A DNA stretch of 64,000 bases, taken from NCBI RefSeq assembly GCF_002532075.1, contig NZ_LYXE01000127.1:124001-188000 (forward strand). Direction: 5' to 3'. The notes under the pieces were generated by a model. The model was not told the origin of the DNA and did no database searches. It saw only the letters and a program-made list of their open reading frames with translations. The DNA comes from Candidatus Chloroploca asiatica. Lineage in GTDB: Bacteria > Chloroflexota > Chloroflexia > Chloroflexales > Chloroflexaceae. The translations under genes and the position numbers were made by a program. Positions 1-8,338 of the stretch are shown in pieces. Numbering within the stretch: position 1 is the first letter of the stretch; each line of letters starts with the position of its first letter.

Positions 1-123
1 ACGACGGCCTGGTTTGGGCCAGATGAAGGTAAACATTTCGCGTTTCGGGTACGTGCCCGTGATCGGGCGGGCAACCTGGAACCCTGGCCTAACGAGGCGC
101 AGATGGATACAACGTCATCGTAG
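1..123 (+). CDS. 3' end of a truncated gene, fibronectin/Ig-like domain tail
   Basis: An open frame runs from base 1 to a TAG at 121-123, giving the last 40 residues of a protein whose start lies outside the window. The residues include FRVRARDRAGNLEPWP, which looks like the final strands of a fibronectin type III or related beta-sandwich domain (typical ending: Y-x-F-x-V-R-A-x-D-x-A-G-N). Such domains are usually extracytoplasmic. The frame has no internal stop and ends exactly where a perfect inverted repeat begins, which supports it as a real 3' end. The neighbour on the other strand converges on it. The full domain content is unknown. Confidence 0.6.
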   Translation, partial: TTAWFGPDEGKHFAFRVRARDRAGNLEPWPNEAQMDTTSS

Positions 124-159
124 GGGCACGGCGCTACCGTGCCATGCGCCGTGCCCCTA
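121..159. terminator. Bidirectional hairpin shared by two convergent genes
   Basis: A perfect 14-bp inverted repeat (121-134 and 146-159) with an 11-base loop. Its outermost triplets are TAG on the plus strand and, read on the minus strand, TAG again, so both convergent genes stop inside the hairpin. No clear T-tract follows on either side. Confidence 0.6.
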
Positions 160-2412
160 TGGGTTATATACTGTAGCTTCTCTGGGTTTGGCGAGGTAGG
201 CGCGGTTACGTCCTTCGCTCTTCGCACGGTAGAGGGCATGATCCGCCGCAGTAATCAGTTCGTCGTGGGTATGGCCGTGCTCGGGGAAGATTGCCACGCC
301 AATCGAGGTGGTAATGTTAGGCAGACGTTGCCCTTCGTGGCCTAGATCAAGGTTACTGATCGCTTCACGCAGGTTATTGGCACGGCTGAGGGCATTTTCT
401 TCAGTCATGCCAGGCATGATCAGCAGCATCTCTTCGCCGCCAAAGCGACAGGCGATGTCTTCACCACGTAAGCTCGTGCTGAGAAAGCGCCCCAGAATGC
501 GCAATGTTGTATCGCCGGCATCATGCCCGAAGGTGTCGTTGATATGCTTGAAGTAATCAATGTCAAGCAGCATAATGCCCAGGGTGCGCTGATGGCGTTG
601 CGCTTCAATCAATTTAGGGCCAAGGATTTCATTGACAAAACGCCGGTTGAAGAGCCCGGTTAACGGGTCGCGGATCGCCTGCTCACGCAGGTCTTCGCGC
701 AGTTGCAGACTTGCCAGGGCGAGGGCGAGCAGATCCGCTGTACGAATTGCGAGCGAAAGTTCACGTGGCTCTTCCGCGTTGCCAGAACCCGGTTCTCCAT
801 ACAGACACAGCAGGCCCGAGGGCTCACGGTTGGCGTGGAGTTGCACACAGAGCAACGGATCCCTGATCGGCAGACAATCAGCACAGGCCTGGGCCTTACC
901 TTCATTGTTGGGATAGGCAAAACGGGTGTTGGTTTGCATCGCCGGGCAGGTTGAGGTAATCTGGTCAGGATACGTGTCATCCTGCTTGCCCCACGTGCCA
1001 ACCCGGTGGTAGACCGCAGCCTTGTCCCTATGATGATAGAAGACACCGGCGTAGCCTTCGAAGATCTCTTGCAACAAAGGAATACTAACCGCATAGGCCT
1101 CTTCAAGGCTCTGGCTTTGCTGCAAACGGCTGCTGAGGCGATTGAGCAACTCCTGTTCCTTGACATCGCGGGCGAGTTGCTGATTCACCCGGCGCACTTC
1201 GGCCTCGGCCTGTTCGAGTTCAGCTACATGGCTTTCGAGATTGCCGATCAACTCGCGCAGGCGGGCCGTCATCCGGTTAAAGGCCACGGTGAGCGCACCT
1301 ATCTCATCGTTGTGGCGGGGATGAGCAATCAGTTGCAAATCACCGGCGGCAATGCGGGTGGCCGTATCAGCCAGGCTCGCCAGCGGTTTGGCAATGCCTC
1401 GGGCGGCAAAGAGGGCCGAGATAAGCGCGAACAGCATAGCTGTCAGGGCAATCACGATAGTGAGTTGCAGAGTCGCGTAGATCGTCTGAAAAGCCTCGCG
1501 CTCTTCTTGTTCGGCCACGAGCACAAATTGCAGTGAGGGGAGCCAATGGTACACTCCGATGACACGTTGCTGGCGATAGTTGTCGTAGATCCCAGCCGCA
1601 TTGGTCTGATCGCGGATCACCTGTTCCATAATCGGTGTATGCAGGCGCAAGATCTGGGTGCGGCGGTCGGCAAAGCGTGAGTCGGTGAGCAACAGGTAAT
1701 TCGGTCCGACGAGATAGGTTTCACCGGTCTCCCCCAGGCCTGCTCGTTGCAGCATGATCTCGTTGAGCGTGCGGGCGCTTGCGCGTCCAACCAGCACGGC
1801 ACGGGCGCGCCCTGCGACATCGTAGACGGGCTGCGAAACGACGACGGGGCTACTCAAGCCCTGGGCGGTCGCCGAGGAGAGGGATTGCACATAGGTGCCC
1901 TCGATGCCCCGCCAGAAATATTCTTGGAGCGAGTGAACCTGGCCCTCTTTCGCAGGATCCGTTGCCACCAGCGCACGACCTTGAGGATTCAGGAGCAAAA
2001 CTTCTTCAAATAACCCGGTTGATGCGATAACGCCATCAAAATGAATTCGTAATTCGTTATATGATTCGGTATAGGCTGTCGAACCCGGTTCATTGGTCAG
2101 CAATGGTTCGATCAGGCGCGGCACTTGATGGGGATAGACGATTGCTCCCATATGGATGCGTAGGCTCTCGATCCATGCAACAATCTGTTCTTCTTTGAGG
2201 GTCGCAACGGACTCGAGCTGATTGACAACCTGTGCTTGGCCACCACGCAACCCCAGTAGCACCGAACTACCGCCAATCAAGAGCATCGGAAGCAAAACCA
2301 ATAGCATGGAAGCTATGAGTAAACGATTCCGGATGGTGCCAAGGCGCAAGCCAGAAAAAAGGCTTGCGCCTTGGCTGGTCAGGTGCTTGAAACGGCCAGC
2401 AACGTGCTCCAT
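157..2412 (-). CDS. Membrane-bound diguanylate cyclase with sensor, HAMP, GAF and GGDEF domains
   Basis: Predicted to make cyclic di-GMP from two GTP in response to an extracytoplasmic signal. From the ATG at 2412 (751 aa): TM helix near residues 30-55, a large periplasmic Cache-like sensor, a second TM near 315-335, HAMP (RGIAKPLASLAD), a short coiled coil, a GAF-like region and a C-terminal GGDEF domain. The active-site loop is GGEEM, an accepted variant of GG(D/E)EF in which the last position departs from Phe. An RGED motif five residues before it fits the inhibitory I-site (RxxD), implying product feedback. An in-frame ATG at 2472 is possible, but its first codons lie in a repeat, so I prefer 2412. 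Neither start has a good ribosome site. The gene follows the ABC binding protein on the same strand. Confidence 0.88.
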   Translation of the reverse strand: MEHVAGRFKHLTSQGASLFSGLRLGTIRNRLLIASMLLVLLPMLLIGGSSVLLGLRGGQAQVVNQLESVATLKEEQIVAWIESLRIHMGAIVYPHQVPRLIEPLLTNEPGSTAYTESYNELRIHFDGVIASTGLFEEVLLLNPQGRALVATDPAKEGQVHSLQEYFWRGIEGTYVQSLSSATAQGLSSPVVVSQPVYDVAGRARAVLVGRASARTLNEIMLQRAGLGETGETYLVGPNYLLLTDSRFADRRTQILRLHTPIMEQVIRDQTNAAGIYDNYRQQRVIGVYHWLPSLQFVLVAEQEEREAFQTIYATLQLTIVIALTAMLFALISALFAARGIAKPLASLADTATRIAAGDLQLIAHPRHNDEIGALTVAFNRMTARLRELIGNLESHVAELEQAEAEVRRVNQQLARDVKEQELLNRLSSRLQQSQSLEEAYAVSIPLLQEIFEGYAGVFYHHRDKAAVYHRVGTWGKQDDTYPDQITSTCPAMQTNTRFAYPNNEGKAQACADCLPIRDPLLCVQLHANREPSGLLCLYGEPGSGNAEEPRELSLAIRTADLLALALASLQLREDLREQAIRDPLTGLFNRRFVNEILGPKLIEAQRHQRTLGIMLLDIDYFKHINDTFGHDAGDTTLRILGRFLSTSLRGEDIACRFGGEEMLLIMPGMTEENALSRANNLREAISNLDLGHEGQRLPNITTSIGVAIFPEHGHTHDELITAADHALYRAKSEGRNRAYLAKPREATVYNP
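2339..2374. repeat. 14-bp perfect inverted repeat inside the cyclase N-terminus
   Basis: Arms 2339-2352 and 2361-2374 with an eight-base loop that reads UUUUUUCU in the mRNA. It falls in codons just before the first TM helix of the cyclase. It looks like the intergenic hairpins of this region but is translated. Confidence 0.6.
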
Positions 2413-2462
2413 AAAAGCCAAGGTCTTGCTAGTCTGTCCACAAAAGTTTTCGGTATCTGGCC

Positions 2463-2525
2463 GACAACGCATGTGGGCTGTGACAACGCATGTGGGCTGA
2501 GCTTGTCAAAGCCCACATGCATTGT
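2463..2525. repeat. Direct plus inverted repeat before the cyclase gene
   Basis: An 18-base direct repeat (2463-2480 and 2482-2499) is followed by an inverted copy (2510-2525) with one mismatch to 2484-2499. It lies between the stop of the ABC binding protein (2545) and the cyclase start. The 2484-2525 hairpin is placed to act as the terminator of the upstream gene. Confidence 0.55.
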
Positions 2526-2544
2526 AGCATACGTCGTGTACTGA

Positions 2545-4404
2545 CTATTTTTTGGTCTCTGTATTGACAGGTTGCACCTCATGAATAATCACATGCATAC
2601 TTTGCCACCATGAAGGTGGGTGAATGTAGGCATTGGAGGCACTGGGCCAGTTTTGCCAGTAGGTTTCATCAAAGGAGATCAGTTGCCTATATTGTACTAG
2701 AGGAATGAAGGGTAATTCTTCAAGCCAAATGGCACTGGCTTCAACAAAGAGTGGTTCGATGCGGGCATCGCCAAGTGGCAACGCGCCTATCGCGTCAACG
2801 AGGTCGCTGTAGGCCTCGTTGCTCCAGCGTACCTGGTTATTATAGTTGGTGACAGGTATCCCGATAGGTTGCGCCCAACGGGCGTGGTAGCGATTCATTG
2901 AGGCCCAGGGCTCGTTGATCGAGCCACAGCTATCCCAGTCAATCATGGCATCAAAGACACCATTGGTCTTGTGGTAGACCCATTCGTTATTGGTGAGGGC
3001 TTTGGAGGAGGCGTTGATCCCGACGGCTTTGAGCCGTGTGGCGATCAGCTCGGCGCTACGTTGCATCGTGGTCGAGGCTTCGTGAACGTGGATCGTCAGG
3101 CTCAGTTGGCTGCCGTCTTTTTCATAATACCCGTCGCTACCGAGGCTCCATCCCTGGCCCTCGATCAACTGGCGAGCTAGCTGAGGATTGTGTTGCATCA
3201 ACGGGTACTGTTCATAGAGACCGGCCTGTTCGAGTAGCTGAACATAACGATCAAGCGGTGGATAGGCGGGGAAGAAGTGGCGTGATGCAGTAGTGGTTCC
3301 CTCATAGGCATCGGTGACAAGCTCCTGGCGATCAAGGGCATAGTTGACGGCCCAGCGCAGGTCTTTATCGCCCCAGGGTTGCTGGAGGGTATTGAATGAG
3401 AGTGTGCGTGAGCAGGGGTCGATCCACGAAAAGGGCACTCCATCGAGCCAGGTGACCAGGTTGGGCTTGAGTGCAGCGATGGCCTGATACTCTTCGAGGG
3501 TGACATTGCCAAGCGAATCGAGGTGTTCGACAGCCTGAGCCAAGTCTGCCTCCATATTAACGGACGTCCAGATAAGCCGTTTTGGTGCTGGTAAGGGCTT
3601 GAAGCCCGCCTCGACACCCCACCAGTCATCATCACGGACATAGACGAAGGTGATTTCGTTAAAGCTCTCGAGCACGTACGGCCCGGTAAAGACCGGCCAA
3701 CCCTGGGCGGGATCATAGTTGGTAAACGTGTACGGATCTTTATCACGCCAGATATGCTCGGGGACGAGGTTGAAGCTGCCCCAGACTTTGACCGAGAAGA
3801 AGTCAAGCTGAAAGCGCGGATTGGGGGCGGTCAACTGGAAGCGTACGGTATGTTCGTCGACCGCTTCGACTGATTCGATCGAGTTGGTCAGACCCGCAAA
3901 GAAGTCGAGTTCGAGATCGGGATGTTCGAGCAAAAGATTGATACTAAAGACGACATCTTCAGACGTCAATCGCTCACCATCGCTCCAGCGTACCCCTTTA
4001 CGCAGGGTCAACGTCCAGACATCCTGTTCTGGATTAGGATCCATACGCTCGCCGAGCCATGGCTCGATCACGCCACTCTCGTAGTTGAGGATAAAGAGGG
4101 GCTCGATCATCGCCTGATGCAACCCTTTATCGAGGCGCGCATTGCGGGCAAAGGGATTCCATTGTTCCGGCTCGTCAACATTACCCGAGAGCATATCAAA
4201 GATGACCGCCTGGGCACGCTCGGCTGGATCATTGATCAGTTCGGGAGGCAAATCAACCACGAAGGCGGCGGGCGAATCCTCGGCGGTGCTGACTAGGGCC
4301 TGCTGAGGGAGGCTTGTTGGTGCAATGCTTGTCGTCGAGCCACAGGCGGTGCTCACAAGGATAACCATAATGATGAGGATCCAACGGTGCGCATGCATAG
4401 CCAT
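2545..4404 (-). CDS. ABC transporter substrate-binding lipoprotein, oligopeptide/nickel (SBP_bac_5) type
   Basis: Captures a ligand, probably peptide or a similar small molecule, outside the membrane and passes it to an ABC permease. At 619 aa it is in the family range. The N-terminus is a lipoprotein signal with an LVSTAC lipobox (Cys about residue 21). Family landmarks include WSDGERLTSEDVVFSINLLL, FTGPYVLESF and the PLGDARIEPLFVEAS region near the C-terminus. GAGGAG seven bases before the ATG supports the start. No permease or ATPase genes lie next to it, so it is an orphan binding protein here; its permease must be elsewhere, or it may feed a sensor. The ligand cannot be read from sequence. 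Confidence 0.88.
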   Translation of the reverse strand: MAMHAHRWILIIMVILVSTACGSTTSIAPTSLPQQALVSTAEDSPAAFVVDLPPELINDPAERAQAVIFDMLSGNVDEPEQWNPFARNARLDKGLHQAMIEPLFILNYESGVIEPWLGERMDPNPEQDVWTLTLRKGVRWSDGERLTSEDVVFSINLLLEHPDLELDFFAGLTNSIESVEAVDEHTVRFQLTAPNPRFQLDFFSVKVWGSFNLVPEHIWRDKDPYTFTNYDPAQGWPVFTGPYVLESFNEITFVYVRDDDWWGVEAGFKPLPAPKRLIWTSVNMEADLAQAVEHLDSLGNVTLEEYQAIAALKPNLVTWLDGVPFSWIDPCSRTLSFNTLQQPWGDKDLRWAVNYALDRQELVTDAYEGTTTASRHFFPAYPPLDRYVQLLEQAGLYEQYPLMQHNPQLARQLIEGQGWSLGSDGYYEKDGSQLSLTIHVHEASTTMQRSAELIATRLKAVGINASSKALTNNEWVYHKTNGVFDAMIDWDSCGSINEPWASMNRYHARWAQPIGIPVTNYNNQVRWSNEAYSDLVDAIGALPLGDARIEPLFVEASAIWLEELPFIPLVQYRQLISFDETYWQNWPSASNAYIHPPSWWQSMHVIIHEVQPVNTETKK

Positions 4405-4497
4405 ATAGGTGCTCCTCTTTTTGGCCCAGGATCGGGTATATTTTCAGTATAGTGAGAGGATGTACCAGTCTATTACCAGGGCGACCATACCAAGAAA

Positions 4498-4556
4498 CGT
4501 GCGTATGATGACGAAAACGACCAGCAAAGCTGGTCGTTTTCGTCATCATACGCACG
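4498..4556. repeat. 59-bp perfect palindrome (28-3-28), copy 1 of a family
   Basis: Arms 4498-4525 and 4529-4556 are perfectly complementary around an AAA loop. The element lies 63 bases beyond the stop of the hydrolase at 4620 and upstream of the ABC binding protein. Copies of identical size and layout sit at 31093 and 40268. They share outer GTGCGTATG-like ends and an inner CCAGC/GCTGG. It may terminate the hydrolase transcript. The T-run (TTTT) is inside the stem. Confidence 0.75.
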
Positions 4557-4619
4557 GGGATTGTTCGCGACAGCCGGCTACACCAATGCACGCTTCGTGG
4601 CGATGCGCAATGTGCGCTC

Positions 4620-5489
4620 TCAGGCGAGAAATGCGCCTATTGAGGTGTAAAACGGGACGGCAGCCTCGATCATTGGCACGTGGCCGCAGTTGTCGAGCAA
4701 GAGAAGCCCTGCATCAGGCAGGGTATTGGCGAGGGCCATCACTGCTGTTGGTGGAAAGAGCGGATCTTCGCGCCCACTCACAACCAACGTTGGTACCCGT
4801 ACCTGTTCGGCGGCAACGATGACAATCGGATCACCTGAACTGCTTGCTGCTTCTAGGGCAACGCGCGGATCCATCGCGACTAGGTCTGCAACGCCGATCG
4901 CCATCGCAGCATAGGGGATCTCGTTCATGCGATAGACCACCTGTGAGGCCAGCATGATCGGCCAGGGCGGCGTCATCCACGCCATCTGCGTCCACGGTCG
5001 CAGCATCGTAAACCACGGCCCCCAGAGGCTCAGCCACGGTGCCCAGAGCGCGGCGTTCGTGCGGAGTTGGGTGTGCAGACCGGCAAAGACGCCCGCTTCG
5101 ACTGAACTCCGCGGCAGCCCAAAGCTCGCCAGGATGGTCCGTGTTACCCGATCAGGCCGCGCCGCTGCTAGCAGCAAAGCAACCGCTGCCCCAAGTGAAT
5201 GCCCACCGACCGTAACCTGCTCGAGGCCCAGAGCATCAATGGTCGCAAGGGCGCTGGCGGTCAACGTATCGAGCGTCGCCGGCGTTTTCGGTGGCGGTGA
5301 CTCGCCAAACCCTGGCAGATCAAGCGCAATCAGATCGTGTTGTTCGGCCAATGTTGCAAACGCACCCATCCAATAGCGTGACGATCCACCCCATCCGTGG
5401 ATCAGCAGCAAGGGCGAGCCTGTACCGGCACGTCGGTAAGCAAGGGGGCCAGTTGGCAGGTGGAGCCAGGAAACTTCGGGGAATTCCAT
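4620..5489 (-). CDS. Alpha/beta hydrolase
   Basis: A 289-aa soluble alpha/beta hydrolase. The oxyanion segment is HGWGG (31-35), the nucleophile elbow GHSLG gives Ser98, and the likely acid and base are Asp242 (GREDPLFP) and His270 (NCGHVP). This is a full catalytic triad in the usual order. The substrate is unknown; the family includes esterases, haloperoxidase-like enzymes and C-C bond hydrolases. The start is one base from the end of the mutarotase gene, so the two are very likely co-transcribed and translationally linked. There is no signal peptide. Confidence 0.85.
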   Translation of the reverse strand: MEFPEVSWLHLPTGPLAYRRAGTGSPLLLIHGWGGSSRYWMGAFATLAEQHDLIALDLPGFGESPPPKTPATLDTLTASALATIDALGLEQVTVGGHSLGAAVALLLAAARPDRVTRTILASFGLPRSSVEAGVFAGLHTQLRTNAALWAPWLSLWGPWFTMLRPWTQMAWMTPPWPIMLASQVVYRMNEIPYAAMAIGVADLVAMDPRVALEAASSSGDPIVIVAAEQVRVPTLVVSGREDPLFPPTAVMALANTLPDAGLLLLDNCGHVPMIEAAVPFYTSIGAFLA

Positions 5490-5490
5490 C

Positions 5491-6390
5491 TTACTTCTTC
5501 TCTAGACGATCAATGATCGCCATCATGGTATGACTCTCGTCCGGAGCCAGCATCATCGTTGCAGCCAGGGCATTCGCTGTTTCGATACAGATCATAGAGG
5601 TGGATGCTTCATCAGCAAAATCAGGAATCTGCTCTGCCTTTGCGTGCCATGGGTTCCAGATCACCGTTGAATGACTGCCTTGCTTGGCGATTCTGATCGT
5701 GTGCCCTTGCACAGGATCTTCAAGGAAACACGTTGCGGTTGTGCCTTGATAAACCCGATCGATCTCTGCGCCAATGTTGACCGGCCCACTCTGGGTGTGG
5801 GTTTCATGCGTGACTTTATCAAAGTATGTAACGCCTTCAAGTCCTATGATGCCACACTGAGTTACATCAGTCACCTGAAAATAGCTGTGTAACGCGCCAC
5901 TCCAGACAAAAGCTTCGGCATCCAGATTGGTGATCTTCAGCGCAACCTCCAGGTGTTTGCCAACTGTCACCGTTAGCGTTAAACGAAATGCATACGGCCA
6001 CAGAGCCAGCGTTGTCTCGTCGTGGCTCAGGCTCAGTTGTAGCCACACGCCTGTCGCGTTGACGCCACTGCTATCTACCTGCCACCAGCGTTCACGCACA
6101 AAGCCATGCAGCGGTTTGCTAGGATCGCTGGGGTGCGCCCCAAACCAGGGCCAGCATATGGGGATGCCCCCATGTACCGGGGGGCGGTTGGCTTTGAGCG
6201 CTGCCTGACTGGCCCACAGCAAGGGTGGCCCCCCCACAGGCTGGTACGTCAACACCTGTCCTCGATACAACGCAACCGTCGCCGTACCCTCATCAGCCAT
6301 GAGCCTGGCCGTGACCATCCCGCCTGGATCGTCAACAAACTCAACCCGTCCAGCAAGACCAAAACGTGCCTGCAAGCCTGTGCGATCCAT
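5491..6390 (-). CDS. D-hexose-6-phosphate mutarotase (aldose 1-epimerase family, YeaD type)
   Basis: A 299-aa protein of the YeaD-like group, which interconverts the alpha and beta forms of glucose-6-phosphate and related sugars. Visible landmarks are RPPVHGGIPICWPWFG, GALHSYFQV and VIWNPWHAKAEQIPDF, all close to the family pattern; the His in GALHSYF is the expected catalytic region. It is cytosolic, with no signal. It is followed one base later by an alpha/beta hydrolase. A sugar kinase lies upstream on the same strand but is separated by a strong hairpin, so the carbohydrate link is only by proximity. Confidence 0.88.
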   Translation of the reverse strand: MDRTGLQARFGLAGRVEFVDDPGGMVTARLMADEGTATVALYRGQVLTYQPVGGPPLLWASQAALKANRPPVHGGIPICWPWFGAHPSDPSKPLHGFVRERWWQVDSSGVNATGVWLQLSLSHDETTLALWPYAFRLTLTVTVGKHLEVALKITNLDAEAFVWSGALHSYFQVTDVTQCGIIGLEGVTYFDKVTHETHTQSGPVNIGAEIDRVYQGTTATCFLEDPVQGHTIRIAKQGSHSTVIWNPWHAKAEQIPDFADEASTSMICIETANALAATMMLAPDESHTMMAIIDRLEKK

Positions 6391-6437
6391 ACCCTATGCA
6401 TTGCCTTTCAGTAGTCTGTCAACGAAGTTTTCCGACC

Positions 6438-6485
6438 CGCGGGCGGCCCGCCCGCTTCCGGAACAAAGCGGGCGGGCCGCCCGCG
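6438..6485 (-). terminator. 20-bp GC-rich hairpin after the PfkB kinase
   Basis: Perfect arms 6438-6457 and 6466-6485, almost all G and C, with an eight-base loop. Located 3' of the kinase gene and 48 bases upstream of the mutarotase start. No T-tract follows. The rest of the 6391-6581 gap shows nothing I recognise. Confidence 0.55.
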
Positions 6486-6581
6486 CTCCCAAATGGCACC
6501 CAACCACCCTTTTCAGACCGCTTGCAAGCGTTCGCATGCCCGACGTCAGCAACTTTGCGCCTTTGCGTCAAACAACTCGTC

Positions 6582-7544
6582 CTATGTACACAGGAAGGCC
6601 TCTAGTTCGGCTCGGGTTGGCGGGTTGGCCCCAGGGCGTGAGCAGGCAAGCGCAGCAGCAGCAGCCCCACGCCGCAAGGCTTCAGCCAGGTTTGCGCTGG
6701 GCATTTTGGTGAGGGTGTCGCGACTCAGCACTTCGGCGTCAGCCAGCGCAGCGAGCAACCCCGCGCTAAAGGTGTCGCCGGCTCCGACGGTGTCGGCTAC
6801 CTGCACCTTGAACCCCGGTACATCGAGTTGTTCGACGCTATCGCCCTGTTGTCGCAAGGCCGTCACGCCTTCGCCACCACGCGTCAAGGCAACAACACAG
6901 GGGCCTGCCTCAAGTTGCGTGCGGGCATAAACGAGTGGATCGGTATCGGGGGCGAGCCAGGCAATATCGGCAGCACTCAGTTTGAGCAGATCGCACGCTG
7001 CGACTGCCTGGGCCACCGTAGCCCGGTAGCTTGCATCATCAGTGATCAGCCGTGGGCGCACATTGATATCGAGCGAAACCAGGGCACGTCCATGCAATGC
7101 CCGCGCTGCCGCCAGCGCTGCCGCCGGAGTTGTCCCGCGCAAGAGACTGATCCCGCCAAAATGGAGCAGGGCTGTTGTTTCGACCAGTTCGGGCGTGATA
7201 TTCTCGGGTGTCAGCAACGTATCCGCTGCGGCAGTGCCATAAAACGTAAAAGCCGGTTCGCCATCCTCAATCGTTACAAATGCTAGGGTCGTGGGGGCTT
7301 CAACACTCGTCAGCCAGCGATCATTGATGCCTTCCTCGCGTACATGCGAGCGCAGGCGTCGGCCAAAATAGTCGTTGCCAACCTTGCTGACAAACGCCGT
7401 CGGCACCCCCATCCGCGCCAACCCGACCGCTACATTGAACGGCCCGCCCCCAGAATGCAAGCTAAAGCCAGTTATGGTACCATCCCGTTCAAGCGGCAAA
7501 AAGTCAACCAGGATTTCACCAAGACACACGAGCCAACGCTTCAT
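6582..7544 (-). CDS. PfkB-family carbohydrate kinase, fructokinase-like
   Basis: A 320-aa ribokinase/PfkB fold protein that phosphorylates a sugar with ATP in the cytosol. The N-terminal signature is GGGPFNVAVGLARMG (around 32-46). The C-terminal ATP/anion-hole motif is DTVGAGDTFSAG with the catalytic base at Asp257. Spacing and length match bacterial fructokinases, and the motif ICLGEILVDFLP-like start is typical of them. The exact sugar is not proven. A hexose-6-phosphate mutarotase lies next on the strand, consistent with sugar use. A hairpin follows the gene. Confidence 0.86.
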   Translation of the reverse strand: MKRWLVCLGEILVDFLPLERDGTITGFSLHSGGGPFNVAVGLARMGVPTAFVSKVGNDYFGRRLRSHVREEGINDRWLTSVEAPTTLAFVTIEDGEPAFTFYGTAAADTLLTPENITPELVETTALLHFGGISLLRGTTPAAALAAARALHGRALVSLDINVRPRLITDDASYRATVAQAVAACDLLKLSAADIAWLAPDTDPLVYARTQLEAGPCVVALTRGGEGVTALRQQGDSVEQLDVPGFKVQVADTVGAGDTFSAGLLAALADAEVLSRDTLTKMPSANLAEALRRGAAAAALACSRPGANPPTRAELEAFLCT

Positions 7545-7638
7545 CGAGTTGCTCCTTTGTTTGTGGGGTCAACGCTGGCGTGCCGTGCTCCCACAAGCGA
7601 GATTCCAGACTGGGTAACAGGATACCACAAGAAAACCT

Positions 7639-8286
7639 ATGCACAACAATCCGGCCCTCACGACGCTGATCACGACTCTAGCGAGCATTTCGGCCCCGCC
7701 CGACGCAATCAATATGTATGCGGGTGACGATCCGCCTGGCAATGCGATCCGGCGGGCGAACCTGGCGCTTGCGTTGCACCTGGCGCAGCAACGTGGCCCT
7801 GATCTGATCATCGTCGGCGAGGCCCCGGGCTACCACGGGGCGCGGCGCACCGGGGTTCCCTTTACCAGCGAGCGCATCTTGCTGGCCGACGAAGGCCAAT
7901 TTGGCGCTGCTCGAGGGTTTGCCCTGGCGACGAATGACGGTCGCATCAGTGCCGAACAGACTGCTACTCTGGTCTACCGCGAGCTTGCCGCGCTCGGTCT
8001 CTATGCCGTGGGCTGGAATGCCTACCCACTTCACCCACATCGTCCTGGCAACGATCAGAGCAACCGCTTGCCACGGGCCGCGGAACTGGCGCTCGGTCGG
8101 CCTTTGTTGAGGCAAATGCTTGCCCTCTTCCCAGGGGTACCGGTGGTCGCAATGGGGCGGGTCGCCGCCGCGATGCTGACAGCGCTTGAGGTGCCCCATC
8201 ATGCCGTACGTCACCCCGCCCAGGGTGGCGCAGTTGCCTTTGCCGAAGGGTTAAAGGCTTTCACTTTGCGCAGGATGCCTGGGTAG
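7639..8286 (+). CDS. Uracil-DNA glycosylase superfamily protein lacking an Fe-S cluster
   Basis: A 215-aa protein with the UDG fold signature: motif A is GEAPGYHGARRTGVPF (60-75), a central NAYPLHP segment, and a late HPAQGG that sits where family members carry the active-site His. Such enzymes flip out and cleave damaged bases such as uracil. The protein contains no cysteine, so it cannot hold the 4Fe-4S cluster of family 4/5 enzymes that share the GEAPG motif. It may be a separate clade, and activity is not certain. Transcribed away from the sugar kinase; the next gene starts 52 bases downstream. Confidence 0.72.
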   Translation: MHNNPALTTLITTLASISAPPDAINMYAGDDPPGNAIRRANLALALHLAQQRGPDLIIVGEAPGYHGARRTGVPFTSERILLADEGQFGAARGFALATNDGRISAEQTATLVYRELAALGLYAVGWNAYPLHPHRPGNDQSNRLPRAAELALGRPLLRQMLALFPGVPVVAMGRVAAAMLTALEVPHHAVRHPAQGGAVAFAEGLKAFTLRRMPG

Positions 8287-8338
8287 TTTGTTGTTCCATG
8301 GCTATGGCTCGCGGTGCGCGGGCAGAGGGAGGGACGTC

